Of a stretch of 64,000 bases of DNA, positions 1-7,753 are shown one piece after another. Under the pieces are notes generated by a model that did no database searches, was not told the origin of the DNA, and was given only the letters and a program-made list of their open reading frames with translations. Both the position numbers and the translations under genes were made by a program. Within the stretch, counting starts at the first letter, position 1; every line of letters begins with the position of its first letter. The DNA is from Trichormus sp. M33_DOE_039 (lineage in GTDB: Bacteria > Cyanobacteriota > Cyanobacteriia > Cyanobacteriales > Nostocaceae): contig DVDT01000063.1 of assembly GCA_015296085.1 (NCBI GenBank), positions 124,001 through 188,000 on the forward strand, read 5' to 3'.

Positions 1-110
1 ATAGAATGAGAAATCACCTATCATCTCCTGAACAGATTTGTTATTGTATCTTGCGTTAATTTAAAGTTAGTAATCAAAACATAATATATATTTCTGGAAA
101 ATTAGTTACA

Positions 111-1505
111 ATGCAGAATTCTATTTTCGGTCAAAAAATTTATCCTTTTCTACTGTCTGCTTATAGATGGTATTTACAGACACCAGAACGTTCTTTAGAT
201 GAAGCTTATAAAGCAGCTTTGAAAATTAAATCCATAGAAGATGAATATTTTCATGGTAATCCAATAGACTTCAACTCAGCTATCTATAGCAGTAGTGTGA
301 TGGATTATTTTGAATCCGACATCAAGAAGCAATTAAAATTAGTCAGAATGCGGCTTACGGAGTTTCGTTTTAGCCGTTGGTTTGCCAATGAGTCTCATCA
401 AAAAGCAGCACAAAAAACAGGTATAGAGTATCTTACCCCTACAGTTATTTTAGAAAAATTAAAATTAATTGATGATATTACTTCTAAATATATTCACTTT
501 GAGCCAGAAATATTTTCTCAGGCTGGAATTAATCAAGGTGCAGTTAATACTATCACTGAAGTAGAACATAGTGATCAGTCTGTAAATTATCCTCCGGGAA
601 TAGTTAGAGGAAACAAGAATGATTTGGTTGAACGAATATATGCTCCGACATCACCACCACAAAATTCTGGGAGAACCCCTGATCCAAATCGAAAAAAACG
701 CCCTAAGTCTGACTCCATTGGCATTTTACCACGCTCTATTTTAAGCACAATAGGTCGTCTACAAATTGAGTTAGATCCTAATTCTGAACAAGATGTAGTG
801 CAGAATTTTCGTCAAGCACAACGTAGAACGATTATTTCTATCCGATTTATTTTACTAATTATTATTATACCTCTTTTAACTCATCAGTTATCAAAAGCAT
901 TATTTGTAGGGCCACTTGTAGATCGGTTCAGAAGCTCTCAAACCGAGCAAGTTTTTCTCAATGAAGAAATGGAAGAAAAAGCACTATTAACACTGCAAAG
1001 ATTTGAAGAAAGAATAAAGTTTGAAAACTTAATTAGTAATGCGCCACCTCTTTCCGCAGAAGAAATAGAAGCGCGAATGCAAGAAAAAGCGCAAGTAGTA
1101 GCCGAGGAGTTTCGCCATGAAAGTGCTAATGCCATTAAAAACGTTTTCTCAGATATTTTTTCTGTGGGTGCATTTATTTGGCTGCTAATTGCAAGTAAGT
1201 CCTCTATCATGGTGCTAAAAGATTTCTTTGACAATGTCGTCTATGGACTCAGTGACAGTGCTAAAGCATTTATTATTATTTTATTTACTGATGTTTTTGT
1301 AGGTTTTCATTCTCCTCATGGCTGGGAAGTAATCTTGGAAGGTGTCACGCGTCACTGGGGTTTACCAGCAAATCGAGACTTTATTTTCTTATTTATTGCT
1401 ACTTTCCCAGTAATTTTAGATACTATCTTTAAATACTGGATCTTCCGTTATCTCAACCGTATATCACCTTCCGCAGTGGCTACATACCGGAATATGAATG
1501 AGTAA
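111..1505 (+). CDS. pxcA: Proton extrusion protein PxcA (CemA family)
   Basis: A 464-residue inner-membrane protein of the PxcA/CotA/CemA family, which in cyanobacteria is needed for light-induced proton extrusion and supports inorganic carbon uptake. The N-terminal ~220 residues are soluble and charged, with a basic Pro-rich linker near 185-200. The C-terminal half carries the CemA domain: a membrane segment near 245-262, a charged helical stretch rich in Glu and Arg (about 275-340), and further hydrophobic segments near 350-365, 382-395 and 425-440. The C-terminal portion with the motif FWRYLNR-like 'YWIFRYLNRISPS' is typical of the family. The ATG start has only AT-rich sequence upstream and no strong Shine-Dalgarno. 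It stands alone; hairpins follow directly after the stop. Assignment is by family resemblance and is secure; the exact transport role is known only from relatives. Confidence 0.92.
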   Translation: MQNSIFGQKIYPFLLSAYRWYLQTPERSLDEAYKAALKIKSIEDEYFHGNPIDFNSAIYSSSVMDYFESDIKKQLKLVRMRLTEFRFSRWFANESHQKAAQKTGIEYLTPTVILEKLKLIDDITSKYIHFEPEIFSQAGINQGAVNTITEVEHSDQSVNYPPGIVRGNKNDLVERIYAPTSPPQNSGRTPDPNRKKRPKSDSIGILPRSILSTIGRLQIELDPNSEQDVVQNFRQAQRRTIISIRFILLIIIIPLLTHQLSKALFVGPLVDRFRSSQTEQVFLNEEMEEKALLTLQRFEERIKFENLISNAPPLSAEEIEARMQEKAQVVAEEFRHESANAIKNVFSDIFSVGAFIWLLIASKSSIMVLKDFFDNVVYGLSDSAKAFIIILFTDVFVGFHSPHGWEVILEGVTRHWGLPANRDFIFLFIATFPVILDTIFKYWIFRYLNRISPSAVATYRNMNE

Positions 1506-1514
1506 CACTACTGT

Positions 1515-1597
1515 CTTGGGAAACCCAAGTGGAGTAAATCCCATGAAGTCAGGGGAGACATGTTATCAAATTGTGATCATTCCTCGATTCAGGAATG
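1515..1597 (+). other. Two hairpins in the pxcA 3' region
   Basis: Ten bases after the pxcA stop there is a tight stem CTTGGG (1515-1520) / CCCAAG (1524-1529) with an AAA loop. A second perfect 7-bp stem CATTCCT (1578-1584) / AGGAATG (1591-1597) with a 6-nt loop follows. Neither is followed by a T run, so they are not classical terminators. With the terminator at 1694-1729 they form a three-hairpin 3' region that could be a structured UTR or a small RNA. The pairings are seen in the sequence; any function is inference. Confidence 0.4.
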
Positions 1598-1693
1598 CCA
1601 GATAAAGATATTAGGATATATTTACCTACGTGATCATCAAATAGAAGTCTGATATACAGCTATCTGCTTTTAATTGTGATGATGAATACACTC

Positions 1694-1729
1694 AGATACC
1701 CAAATTGTTTGAAAAGTTGGGTATCTTTT
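1694..1729 (+). terminator. Rho-independent terminator downstream of pxcA
   Basis: A perfect 10-bp stem AGATACCCAA (1694-1703) / TTGGGTATCT (1717-1726) with a 13-nt loop runs into TTT and then GGG. It lies about 190 nt after the pxcA stop, so it would end either a long pxcA 3' UTR or a small RNA starting between the two. Confidence 0.6.
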
Positions 1730-2081
1730 GGGTACTCTGTTGTGTACTATTGGAACTATCGATAATAATCTTGCGTCATCTTTGTACTGTTATTCCAGTG
1801 CAAGTCTGTGTCAAAAAATGCAAGGGTTTATACATCTTAGCTACTCTAAGAAACTGAAGAGTAGAAATAGAAAAGTGTGTAAATGCTGACAAATATTTTG
1901 TTCCTGATTTTGAGCTAATTTTGCAGTTACAGGAACATCATTCCTTCAAGTTGTATCTACTACACAAACATTCAGGAATTAGGAGTCTATTGGACTCAAG
2001 CTAGTCTTAAGTAAAACAAGCTTGATATCCGGCTTTGATATATAGACTCTGTAATTTCCTAAACTTAACTAAACAGACTAG

Positions 2082-2109
2082 TTATTGGCAAAAATTGCCA
2101 ATAATTTTG
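2082..2109 (+). terminator. Terminator-like hairpin upstream of the PIN gene
   Basis: A perfect 10-bp stem TTATTGGCAA (2082-2091) / TTGCCAATAA (2095-2104) with an AAA loop is followed by TTTTG. It points along the plus strand but sits 105 nt before the PIN-domain gene, with no open frame of note in 1730-2081. It could end a small RNA in that interval or act as an attenuator in a long leader. The rest of 1730-2213 shows only a 5-bp stem near 1983-1997 and the inverted repeat TCAAGCT/AGCTTGA near 1996-2025. Confidence 0.45.
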
Positions 2110-2213
2110 TGCGGTTTCGATAACCAAAAATATTTTTGAATTTATCGAAGTTGAGAAATGTAGTTATCCAAACTGATATAACTACATCGCTGATTTAAAA
2201 GGAGACTTAAAAA

Positions 2214-2654
2214 GTGTTTAGGATTTTAATTGATACTGACTTAGTGCTAGAAGCTTTGATGAATCGCACTGAATTGACAGCAGATGTTAGCCAATTATTA
2301 GAAAGAGTAGATCCGTCTATTCAAATGTATTTAACAAATGTCGGTTTGCAAAAGATTTATACCTATGCTGCTTGTTTACAAAATAGCCATGCTGATACAG
2401 TAGTGAATTGGTTAATAGAGAAGATGCAAATTTGTATCGTTGACCAAATGATTATCAAAACTGCACGTAAATCAGCTATCAAAAATTTTGAATCTGCTGT
2501 AGAAGTTGTGTGTCTTAAACATTATCAATTGGATGCAATTATTACTAATCAATCAGATGATTTTATAGATGCAGTAAATCCTGTTCGTATCTGGTGTTTT
2601 CGAGATCTATGGTTGCGTGTAAATTTGGAAACTCAGTTCCAGGTATCGCGGTAA
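2214..2654 (+). CDS. PIN-domain-like protein (putative RNase)
   Basis: A 146-residue protein with a PIN-like layout: the opening beta strand 'MFRILIDTDLVLEALM' carries Asp7 and Glu14 at the positions of the first acidic metal ligands, and the C-terminal 'LDAIITNQSDDF' resembles the strand that carries the last acidic residues. PIN proteins are metal-dependent RNases and often toxins. No antitoxin-sized ORF precedes it; the next gene downstream is an XRE regulator about 450 nt away. The GTG start is chosen because AAAGGAGA lies about 9 nt upstream, a very good ribosome site. It may be a free-standing member of the cyanobacterial PIN family instead of a toxin; catalytic residues are judged by eye only. 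Confidence 0.7.
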   Translation: MFRILIDTDLVLEALMNRTELTADVSQLLERVDPSIQMYLTNVGLQKIYTYAACLQNSHADTVVNWLIEKMQICIVDQMIIKTARKSAIKNFESAVEVVCLKHYQLDAIITNQSDDFIDAVNPVRIWCFRDLWLRVNLETQFQVSR

Positions 2655-2797
2655 CAATGGTGAAATCTTAAACTAATCATGCTTGACTAGTTCAAAATTC
2701 TGAAAAATTGCAATACAACCATACGATCATTTTTATCTAAGTATAACGACTGGAAAAAACTAAGCTATGTTATGTCATGTAAAAATACTAGGATTTA

Positions 2798-2851
2798 GTT
2801 CGTAGTCATGACTTTAATCCTTTTTTGAGAACTTTAGTTCTCACTACGAAC
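2798..2851. repeat. 54-nt interspersed inverted-repeat element, copy 1
   Basis: Begins GTTCGTAGT and ends ACTACGAAC, so its ends are exact inverted repeats. The interior holds two smaller palindromic blocks of the type GACTTTAnTCC and GAACTTTAGTTC. A second copy of identical length lies at 10270-10323. The remaining intergenic DNA (2655-3107) has a short G-rich run around 2881-2905 (GGGGTATAGGGGTGTAAGGG) of the heptamer-repeat kind and nothing else recognisable. Confidence 0.7.
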
Positions 2852-3107
2852 CTTTAATTATTTATCCTGTTCTGACTTGAAAAAGGGGTATAGGGGTGTA
2901 AGGGAAAGACTTTTTCCTCTTTTCTTATGTACGCAGTTCATGACGGCTACTTATAGCTGATGACGTAAAGCGAAATCTTTCGTTTTTGTCAATATCAATA
3001 TGTAAAATATTTTAACGAATATACGAAATTTTTTTAGTAATTTTATAGGCGCAGGTTTTCTTTGGTGCTAGGATCTACGACTATAGATAGATAAAAGTGC
3101 TGTAGCT

Positions 3108-3449
3108 GTGAAACAAAAGCCAAAACCAAGGATCGCTTTGCTTCGGGAAAAAGCAGGGCTAACCCAGCTTGAACTGTCCCGTCTTGTCGGCGTGACTGAA
3201 AGCACTATTCAAAACTGGGAAAGCGGCCGGACTGGGACAGACCATATTGAAAGAATTATTAGGTTTTGCAAAGCCTTGAATTGTCGAGTGGAAGACCTAA
3301 TAGAGTATGCTAATGAGCCTATAGATGAGTCTATAGCCAAGCCAACCTCATTAAATGACCTACACCAACTTCTAGGAAATCAAGAACCTGTTCCAGTTAC
3401 TACTTCGGATACAGAAGCAACTCAACAACCACAAGCTAAAAGCACTTAA
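3108..3449 (+). CDS. XRE-family helix-turn-helix regulator
   Basis: A 113-residue protein with an N-terminal Cro/C1-type HTH at about residues 8-62: 'IALLREKAGLTQLELSRLVG' followed by 'VTESTIQNWESGR', the usual recognition-helix signature. The remaining ~50 residues are polar, rich in Thr, Gln and Pro, and look disordered. It should bind DNA as a transcription factor; the target is unknown. Start is GTG with no obvious Shine-Dalgarno. It stands alone, followed by a large palindrome. It need not be an antitoxin for the upstream PIN protein, since 450 nt and a repeat element separate the two. Confidence 0.85.
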   Translation: MKQKPKPRIALLREKAGLTQLELSRLVGVTESTIQNWESGRTGTDHIERIIRFCKALNCRVEDLIEYANEPIDESIAKPTSLNDLHQLLGNQEPVPVTTSDTEATQQPQAKST

Positions 3450-3520
3450 AACGTAACGCTGAATTCAACCCTAAACGCTTAGAAGTAAAACCAGTTTCTG
3501 ATTTGGTTTTGAACGAGAAA

Positions 3521-3554
3521 TAGTTAGCGAATGGCGATCGCCATTCGCTAACTA
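3521..3554. repeat. 34-bp perfect palindrome with a HIP1 core
   Basis: Seventeen consecutive base pairs match about a centre between 3537 and 3538, and the central ten bases are GGCGATCGCC, which contains HIP1. It lies between the convergent XRE and deacetylase genes, so it may serve as a bidirectional terminator, although the flanks are only TTTCTCG on one side and AAAAAAA on the other. It could extrude as a cruciform. Confidence 0.75.
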
Positions 3555-3598
3555 CCAAAAAAACACTCTTGTTCTTGCTTTCCTATAATCTGTATTTC

Positions 3599-4285
3599 CT
3601 AGGAAATGGCTTGAGTTTGTTGCCATAAAGTCTCAATAGTTACAAATTGATAGCCTTGTTGTAGTAGCTGGGGGATCAGAATTTGGATGGTGGCAGCCAC
3701 ATCTTGTCCGCCACAAGCACCATCATGTAAAACAATCAATGACCCACTTTTTACTTGCTGTATCACGCGCCTGACTACTTTATTGACTCCTGGTCTAGCC
3801 CAATCTTCTGGAACAACACTCCACATCACTGGACGATATTGCCACTGTGAAAACAAGTTAAGAGTCTGAGGCGTAAATAAACCATTTGGTGGTCTAACGT
3901 CACGGACTTTTGTGGGTAGGATATCACAAGCACTATAGATAGCAGTCTGGGTTTTTTCTAAACTTGCTTTGAGGTCTACGGGTGAAAGCCGGATAAAAGA
4001 GCGATGATCGTAACCATGTAATCCAATCCAGTGTCCGCGATCGCTTACTGCTTTAGCAACATCTGGTGAACGGTTAACACAAGCACCCAGCCAAAAAAAG
4101 CTAGCTGTAATTTGATAGCGGTCTAAAACTGCTAGTACCTGGGGTGTGTATTGGGGATGAGGCCCATCATCAAAAGTCAGAGCGATGGTTTTATGCTCAC
4201 CACTTCCACACCACAAACACTTGGGAAAAGTTGGTTGAAGAAGACGGTAAGCAATAGGGAAAAGAGGCGCGAATTCCATGATCAT
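3599..4285 (-). CDS. Polysaccharide deacetylase (NodB/CE4 family)
   Basis: A 228-residue carbohydrate esterase 4 protein predicted to remove N- or O-acetyl groups from cell-wall or extracellular polysaccharide. The NodB signature is clear: TFDDGPHP near residues 37-44 (catalytic and metal Asp), 'GLHGYDHRSF' near 91-101 supplying the two His ligands, 'RPPNG' near 130-134, and 'LHDG' near 186-189. No clear signal peptide is present, though the first ~20 residues are hydrophobic. It ends just left of its convergent neighbour's palindrome and starts about 65 nt from the end of the glycosyltransferase gene on the same strand, so the two may be co-transcribed for exopolysaccharide work. Substrate is not determinable from sequence. 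Confidence 0.88.
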   Translation of the reverse strand: MIMEFAPLFPIAYRLLQPTFPKCLWCGSGEHKTIALTFDDGPHPQYTPQVLAVLDRYQITASFFWLGACVNRSPDVAKAVSDRGHWIGLHGYDHRSFIRLSPVDLKASLEKTQTAIYSACDILPTKVRDVRPPNGLFTPQTLNLFSQWQYRPVMWSVVPEDWARPGVNKVVRRVIQQVKSGSLIVLHDGACGGQDVAATIQILIPQLLQQGYQFVTIETLWQQTQAIS

Positions 4286-4350
4286 TAATCTTTGACCCTC
4301 TTAGCTAACCTCTAGGGTAACAAGTGGGTGAAAATCTAAGTCTGCGATTT

Positions 4351-5643
4351 CTATCTAGAAATATCCACAATTGATTTTTGTTCACTCAATTGTTGTGTTT
4401 TATCCAAAGTAGGTCTTCTCTGGCTTAGGACATCAAAAAATAAATCCTCATAACGCTCAATAACCTGCTCAAAAGCAAATTTCTCTAAAGCAAATTGTCG
4501 GCCTTGATATCCTAATTTTGCCGACAGATCAGAATTATTGTACAGTTCCAAAACTGCGGCCGCTAACGCTTCTGGTGACTCTGGTTCAGCAATTAGACCC
4601 CCACCGCTTTCTGCAATGACTTTGGCGGCTGTTCCATTATTTGGAACTGATCCCACTACCGGACGACCAGCAGCTAATAATAGTGGGATTTTAGAAGGCA
4701 TATTAAAGGAAATGACATTGCTTTTTTGGACAATCAATCCCACATCAGCCGCAGCTAACATTTGCGGTAGTTCTTCTCTAGGTTGTAGTGGTAGGAGTAA
4801 AACATTATCTGCTCCACATGCTAGACAATGTTTTTGTAGCCTAGTTAAAGCTGTAGATTCACCAATAATCACAAAACTGATGTCGGGGAGATGACGCAAA
4901 CAAGCTGCGGCTGCAACTACTGTCTCTAAACCTTGTGTCAGGGCGATGTTACCAGAGTACATCACCACAAATTTACCGTTGAGTTGGTGAGTAGTTCTCC
5001 AAGGGTTGTTCTTAGTTAAGGGACGAATGAAATCTACATTCACCCAATTAGGAATACAAACCATTTTTTGTGGGTTGACTCCCTTCTTAACTAAGTTTTC
5101 TAAAAAGCCGTCAGCAATCACACTAATTTTAGTAGCACTGCGGTAAGCAAATTTCTCTATAGCTTCACATACCCGAATCATCAGCTTATTGGTCATCAGT
5201 CCCACACGAATCGCTGCTTCCGGTAGAATATCTTGGACGTTCAGGACTACAGGACATTTATATAAACGACCCAGTAAGGTAGCTGGTAGTGAAACTAATA
5301 GTGGTGGTATTGTGAGGAGAATGACATCAGGCCGCTTGCCGTTGAAAGCCTGGGGCAAACTGGTAAATATAAAACTTAATTCTAAAAGTAAACGATCTAT
5401 CAAGTTGGGTTTTGATTTGATTCGTAAGTAACTACGTTGAATAGTCACGCCATTCTTTTTTTCTGTCACATACCATTTACCCTTGTATTCCTCATAAATT
5501 TCCCGTTGAGGATAGTTAGGCATTCCTGTAATTACCCGCACTTGATGACCTCGTGCTACTAAACCTTCTGCTAGTTCGGTGATTAGAGGTGCAATGCCTA
5601 TTGGTTCTGGGTAATAGTTGTAAGAATAAATCAGGATGTGCAT
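4351..5643 (-). CDS. Family-4 glycosyltransferase, WcaI/WbuB-like
   Basis: A 430-residue GT-B glycosyltransferase of the WcaI (colanic acid) / WbuB type. The N-terminal Rossmann half begins 'MHILIYSYNYYPEPIGIAP' and contains 'GHQVRVITGMPNYP'. The C-terminal half has 'FVVMYSGNIALTQGLETVVAA' and the donor-binding segment around 'SKIPLLLAAGRPVVGSV'. The ending (about residues 400-430) is polar and variable. Such enzymes add a sugar from a nucleotide donor during exopolysaccharide or O-antigen assembly. It is upstream of a polysaccharide deacetylase on the same strand, which fits an envelope-polysaccharide role. Donor and acceptor sugars cannot be told from the sequence. Confidence 0.85.
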   Translation of the reverse strand: MHILIYSYNYYPEPIGIAPLITELAEGLVARGHQVRVITGMPNYPQREIYEEYKGKWYVTEKKNGVTIQRSYLRIKSKPNLIDRLLLELSFIFTSLPQAFNGKRPDVILLTIPPLLVSLPATLLGRLYKCPVVLNVQDILPEAAIRVGLMTNKLMIRVCEAIEKFAYRSATKISVIADGFLENLVKKGVNPQKMVCIPNWVNVDFIRPLTKNNPWRTTHQLNGKFVVMYSGNIALTQGLETVVAAAACLRHLPDISFVIIGESTALTRLQKHCLACGADNVLLLPLQPREELPQMLAAADVGLIVQKSNVISFNMPSKIPLLLAAGRPVVGSVPNNGTAAKVIAESGGGLIAEPESPEALAAAVLELYNNSDLSAKLGYQGRQFALEKFAFEQVIERYEDLFFDVLSQRRPTLDKTQQLSEQKSIVDISR

Positions 5644-6264
5644 GAGCTATTGATAGGATTTTACTGAGAGTAGACTTGAGAATATGCGTTTTGTGACTAA
5701 GTAGGTGGTCGTGAGTGAATAATTATAGTTAGGCTAAGGCAGAAGGCAAGAGGTTTTTAGCTATTTTGACCTTGATTAATATAGTTGAGTTTATTGATGT
5801 CTTCCTCTTGACCAACTAGGTTTTCATGCTGTGGATAAAAATATTTCCTGAAAAGACTGGCATCTTGATATATACAATGTGAATGATCTAGAGTCGCTCG
5901 TACATTTATGAGTTTTCACGTAAAAAAATGTATAAAGTTATCTATATGCTTATCTGAGATAAATTAAGCGCAGGTAAAAATATCAATATATATTGGTAAA
6001 TTTACGATGAGCAAGCATTCCACTGATTTCATACTTTATAGCCATGAGATCAATAGGATTATTAAGCTTTTTGGTAATAATTATTCTAACTGAAACTTTA
6101 GTTTTCAAATGTCATTGTAACTTTATATTCATTAATTATGAGGTTTATACGGTTAATTCATCAAATCTTTAACAACTTTCAGCCAATTTTTATTTAAAGA
6201 TTAAATGTATACGTATATTTAACTAAGTACGAGTATGCTGTGCCGCTAAAATAACCCAGTAAAA
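5644..6264. other. Gene-free AT-rich region
   Basis: About 620 nt between the glycosyltransferase start and the terminator at 6265. It must hold the promoter for the minus-strand glycosyltransferase. I see no open frame with gene-like composition, no tRNA and no strong inverted repeat here. Confidence 0.6.
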
Positions 6265-6292
6265 AAACTCCATCCATAAAGAGATGGAGTTT
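6265..6292 (-). terminator. Terminator of the small secreted-protein gene
   Basis: A perfect 10-bp stem AAACTCCATC (6265-6274) / GATGGAGTTT (6283-6292) with an 8-nt loop. Read on the minus strand it is followed by TTTT, and it lies about 60 nt after the stop of the gene at 6351-6785. Confidence 0.75.
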
Positions 6293-6350
6293 CCTGCGGT
6301 TTTCTAAGCAATGGATGCAAAAATAGTAATTCTGTTGATTCAGAACCATC

Positions 6351-6785
6351 CTATTCGACATATATGACGATCTCTGTGCCATTTTCCAATTCACCTAGAC
6401 ATCCTATGCCATCTGAACGGCTGAAACCACACCGCAGAGATGCGTCCCATTGGTCAACAATTGCACTTCCTCTTTGGAAAGCTACTTGACGTACATAAAA
6501 GTCTTCACCATCGGCGACATTCGCTAGTTGGGCAGAACTCAATACAAGAATAAAACAATACCGTGTAGAGCATAATTTCAAGTTGGCAGTTGCATTACTG
6601 AATGCACCCATCACCCCGTAATCACAAGTATATTTTTCACCGTTAATAGCAATATTGCAATTGGTCGGATAAAAGGTTTTGTGATACCGAAAGTCATCGG
6701 CTGGTTTTGCTAATGTTGGGCTAATATTCAGGCTCAATAGACCCACGGAAGTTAGCACAGATGCTACCAGTTGTTTCAACATCAT
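6351..6785 (-). CDS. Small secreted protein of unknown function
   Basis: About 144 residues if translation starts at 6785 (tandem Met codons at 6785 and 6782). The reading frame is open further upstream to 6899, but AAGGGAAAG lies just before 6785 and the protein from there begins 'MMLKQLVASVLTSVGLLSLN' followed by 'ISPTLAKPADD', a good Sec signal peptide with cleavage near ALAK. The mature part (~118 residues) has four spaced Cys residues (NCNI, YTCDYG, LKLCSTRYCF, LRCGF, GCLGE) that could form disulfides. I do not recognise a family. It is probably periplasmic or extracellular, monocistronic, with its own terminator. Confidence 0.65.
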   Translation of the reverse strand: MMLKQLVASVLTSVGLLSLNISPTLAKPADDFRYHKTFYPTNCNIAINGEKYTCDYGVMGAFSNATANLKLCSTRYCFILVLSSAQLANVADGEDFYVRQVAFQRGSAIVDQWDASLRCGFSRSDGIGCLGELENGTEIVIYVE

Positions 6786-7033
6786 TCTTTCCCTTGTCAG
6801 AATCTTTTTGATGGCTCCTATATTGTGTTTCTCTACCGATTCAGTATTTTTACAAAGACAGTTACAAAAATTTATATATTGGGGATTTTTGTTAGACAAT
6901 CCCTTTCTACACCTGGATTTCGCGCATCCATCCGTTTATTTTTTATCAAAAGAATATGTTTAATTGATACATAATGCAAAGTTTTACTGGTTAGGGTAAA
7001 CAAAACGCATCAATAATTGTCCCTCACAAGATC

Positions 7034-7051
7034 CTCAAATTTTAATTTGAG
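7034..7051. promoter_or_regulatory. Palindromic operator-like site in front of feo genes
   Basis: CTCAAATT (7034-7041) and AATTTGAG (7044-7051) form a perfect inverted repeat with a TT centre, 34 nt before the feoB start. Its AT-rich dyad form and place are compatible with a Fur-type regulator site controlling iron uptake. The dyad is seen; the regulator is inferred. Confidence 0.4.
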
Positions 7052-7085
7052 AATAAGTTGCAGTAAAGCTCAATAAAAAATTCCT

Positions 7086-7706
7086 ATGGAATGCCACAAA
7101 TGTAAATCACAGGGACAATCTTGTAGAAAAAAATCAGGTGGATTAGCATTTTTTCGCAAAAGACAGCAATCTTTGGATGTAGAAGTTTCTTCAAGCCCTC
7201 CAATTGCACTGGTAGGAATGCCCAATGTAGGTAAGAGTGTACTGTTTAATGCTCTAACAGGAATTTACGTCACAGTATCTAACTACCCCGGTACGACTGT
7301 TGAAGTGAGTCGTGGGCTGGTACAGATAGGGGAACAAAGCATAACAGTGATTGATACACCAGGCATGTATTCACTACTGCCCATTAGCGAAGAAGAAAAG
7401 GTTGCGAGAGATTTATTGTTAATCGAACCTGTGGCAGCAGTGATTCATGTGGTAGATGCCAAGAATTTGGGAAGAATGCTACCTCTCACCTTTCAACTGA
7501 TCGAAGCTGCACTGCCAGTTTTGCTCGCCGTTAACATGATGGATGAAGCCCATAATTGGGGACTGGATTTGCGACAAGACGTGTTGGAGATGGAGTTGGG
7601 AATTCCAGTAGTTTGTATGGCGGCGGCTTTGAATCAAGGAATAGATGAATTGAAACATAGGATTATGCCATTCCTGCCAGTTCAGCCTGCCATGATACCA
7701 GCATGA
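7086..7706 (+). CDS. feoB: FeoB G-protein domain (split FeoB, N-terminal half)
   Basis: A 206-residue stand-alone GTPase domain of the ferrous-iron transporter FeoB. Visible motifs: G1 'GMPNVGKS' near residues 44-51, the FeoB-type switch region 'VSNYPGTTVE', G3 'DTPGMYSL' near 88-95, and G4 'NMMDE' near 148-152. The protein stops after the G domain at '...QPAMIPA', whereas ordinary FeoB continues into a membrane domain; that part is the next ORF, 47 nt on and in another frame. The N-terminus has an extra Cys/Lys-rich stretch 'MECHKCKSQGQSCRKKSG' with three Cys, not typical of FeoB. It probably docks on the membrane half to gate Fe(II) uptake at the cytoplasmic membrane. Confidence 0.88.
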   Translation: MECHKCKSQGQSCRKKSGGLAFFRKRQQSLDVEVSSSPPIALVGMPNVGKSVLFNALTGIYVTVSNYPGTTVEVSRGLVQIGEQSITVIDTPGMYSLLPISEEEKVARDLLLIEPVAAVIHVVDAKNLGRMLPLTFQLIEAALPVLLAVNMMDEAHNWGLDLRQDVLEMELGIPVVCMAAALNQGIDELKHRIMPFLPVQPAMIPA

Positions 7707-7753
7707 AAGGGAATGGGGCATTGGGAATAGTCAACATTTAACAGTTAAAAACG

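Noticed and set aside
1506-3107. PIN-domain gene and XRE gene as a toxin-antitoxin pair
   Set aside because: They are about 450 nt apart with a repeat element and G-rich DNA between, the toxin would precede the regulator, and no overlap exists. A two-gene operon is not supported.
6194-6394. A 66-codon minus-strand frame
   Set aside because: It overlaps the terminator hairpin and the end of the secreted-protein gene and has no gene-like features.
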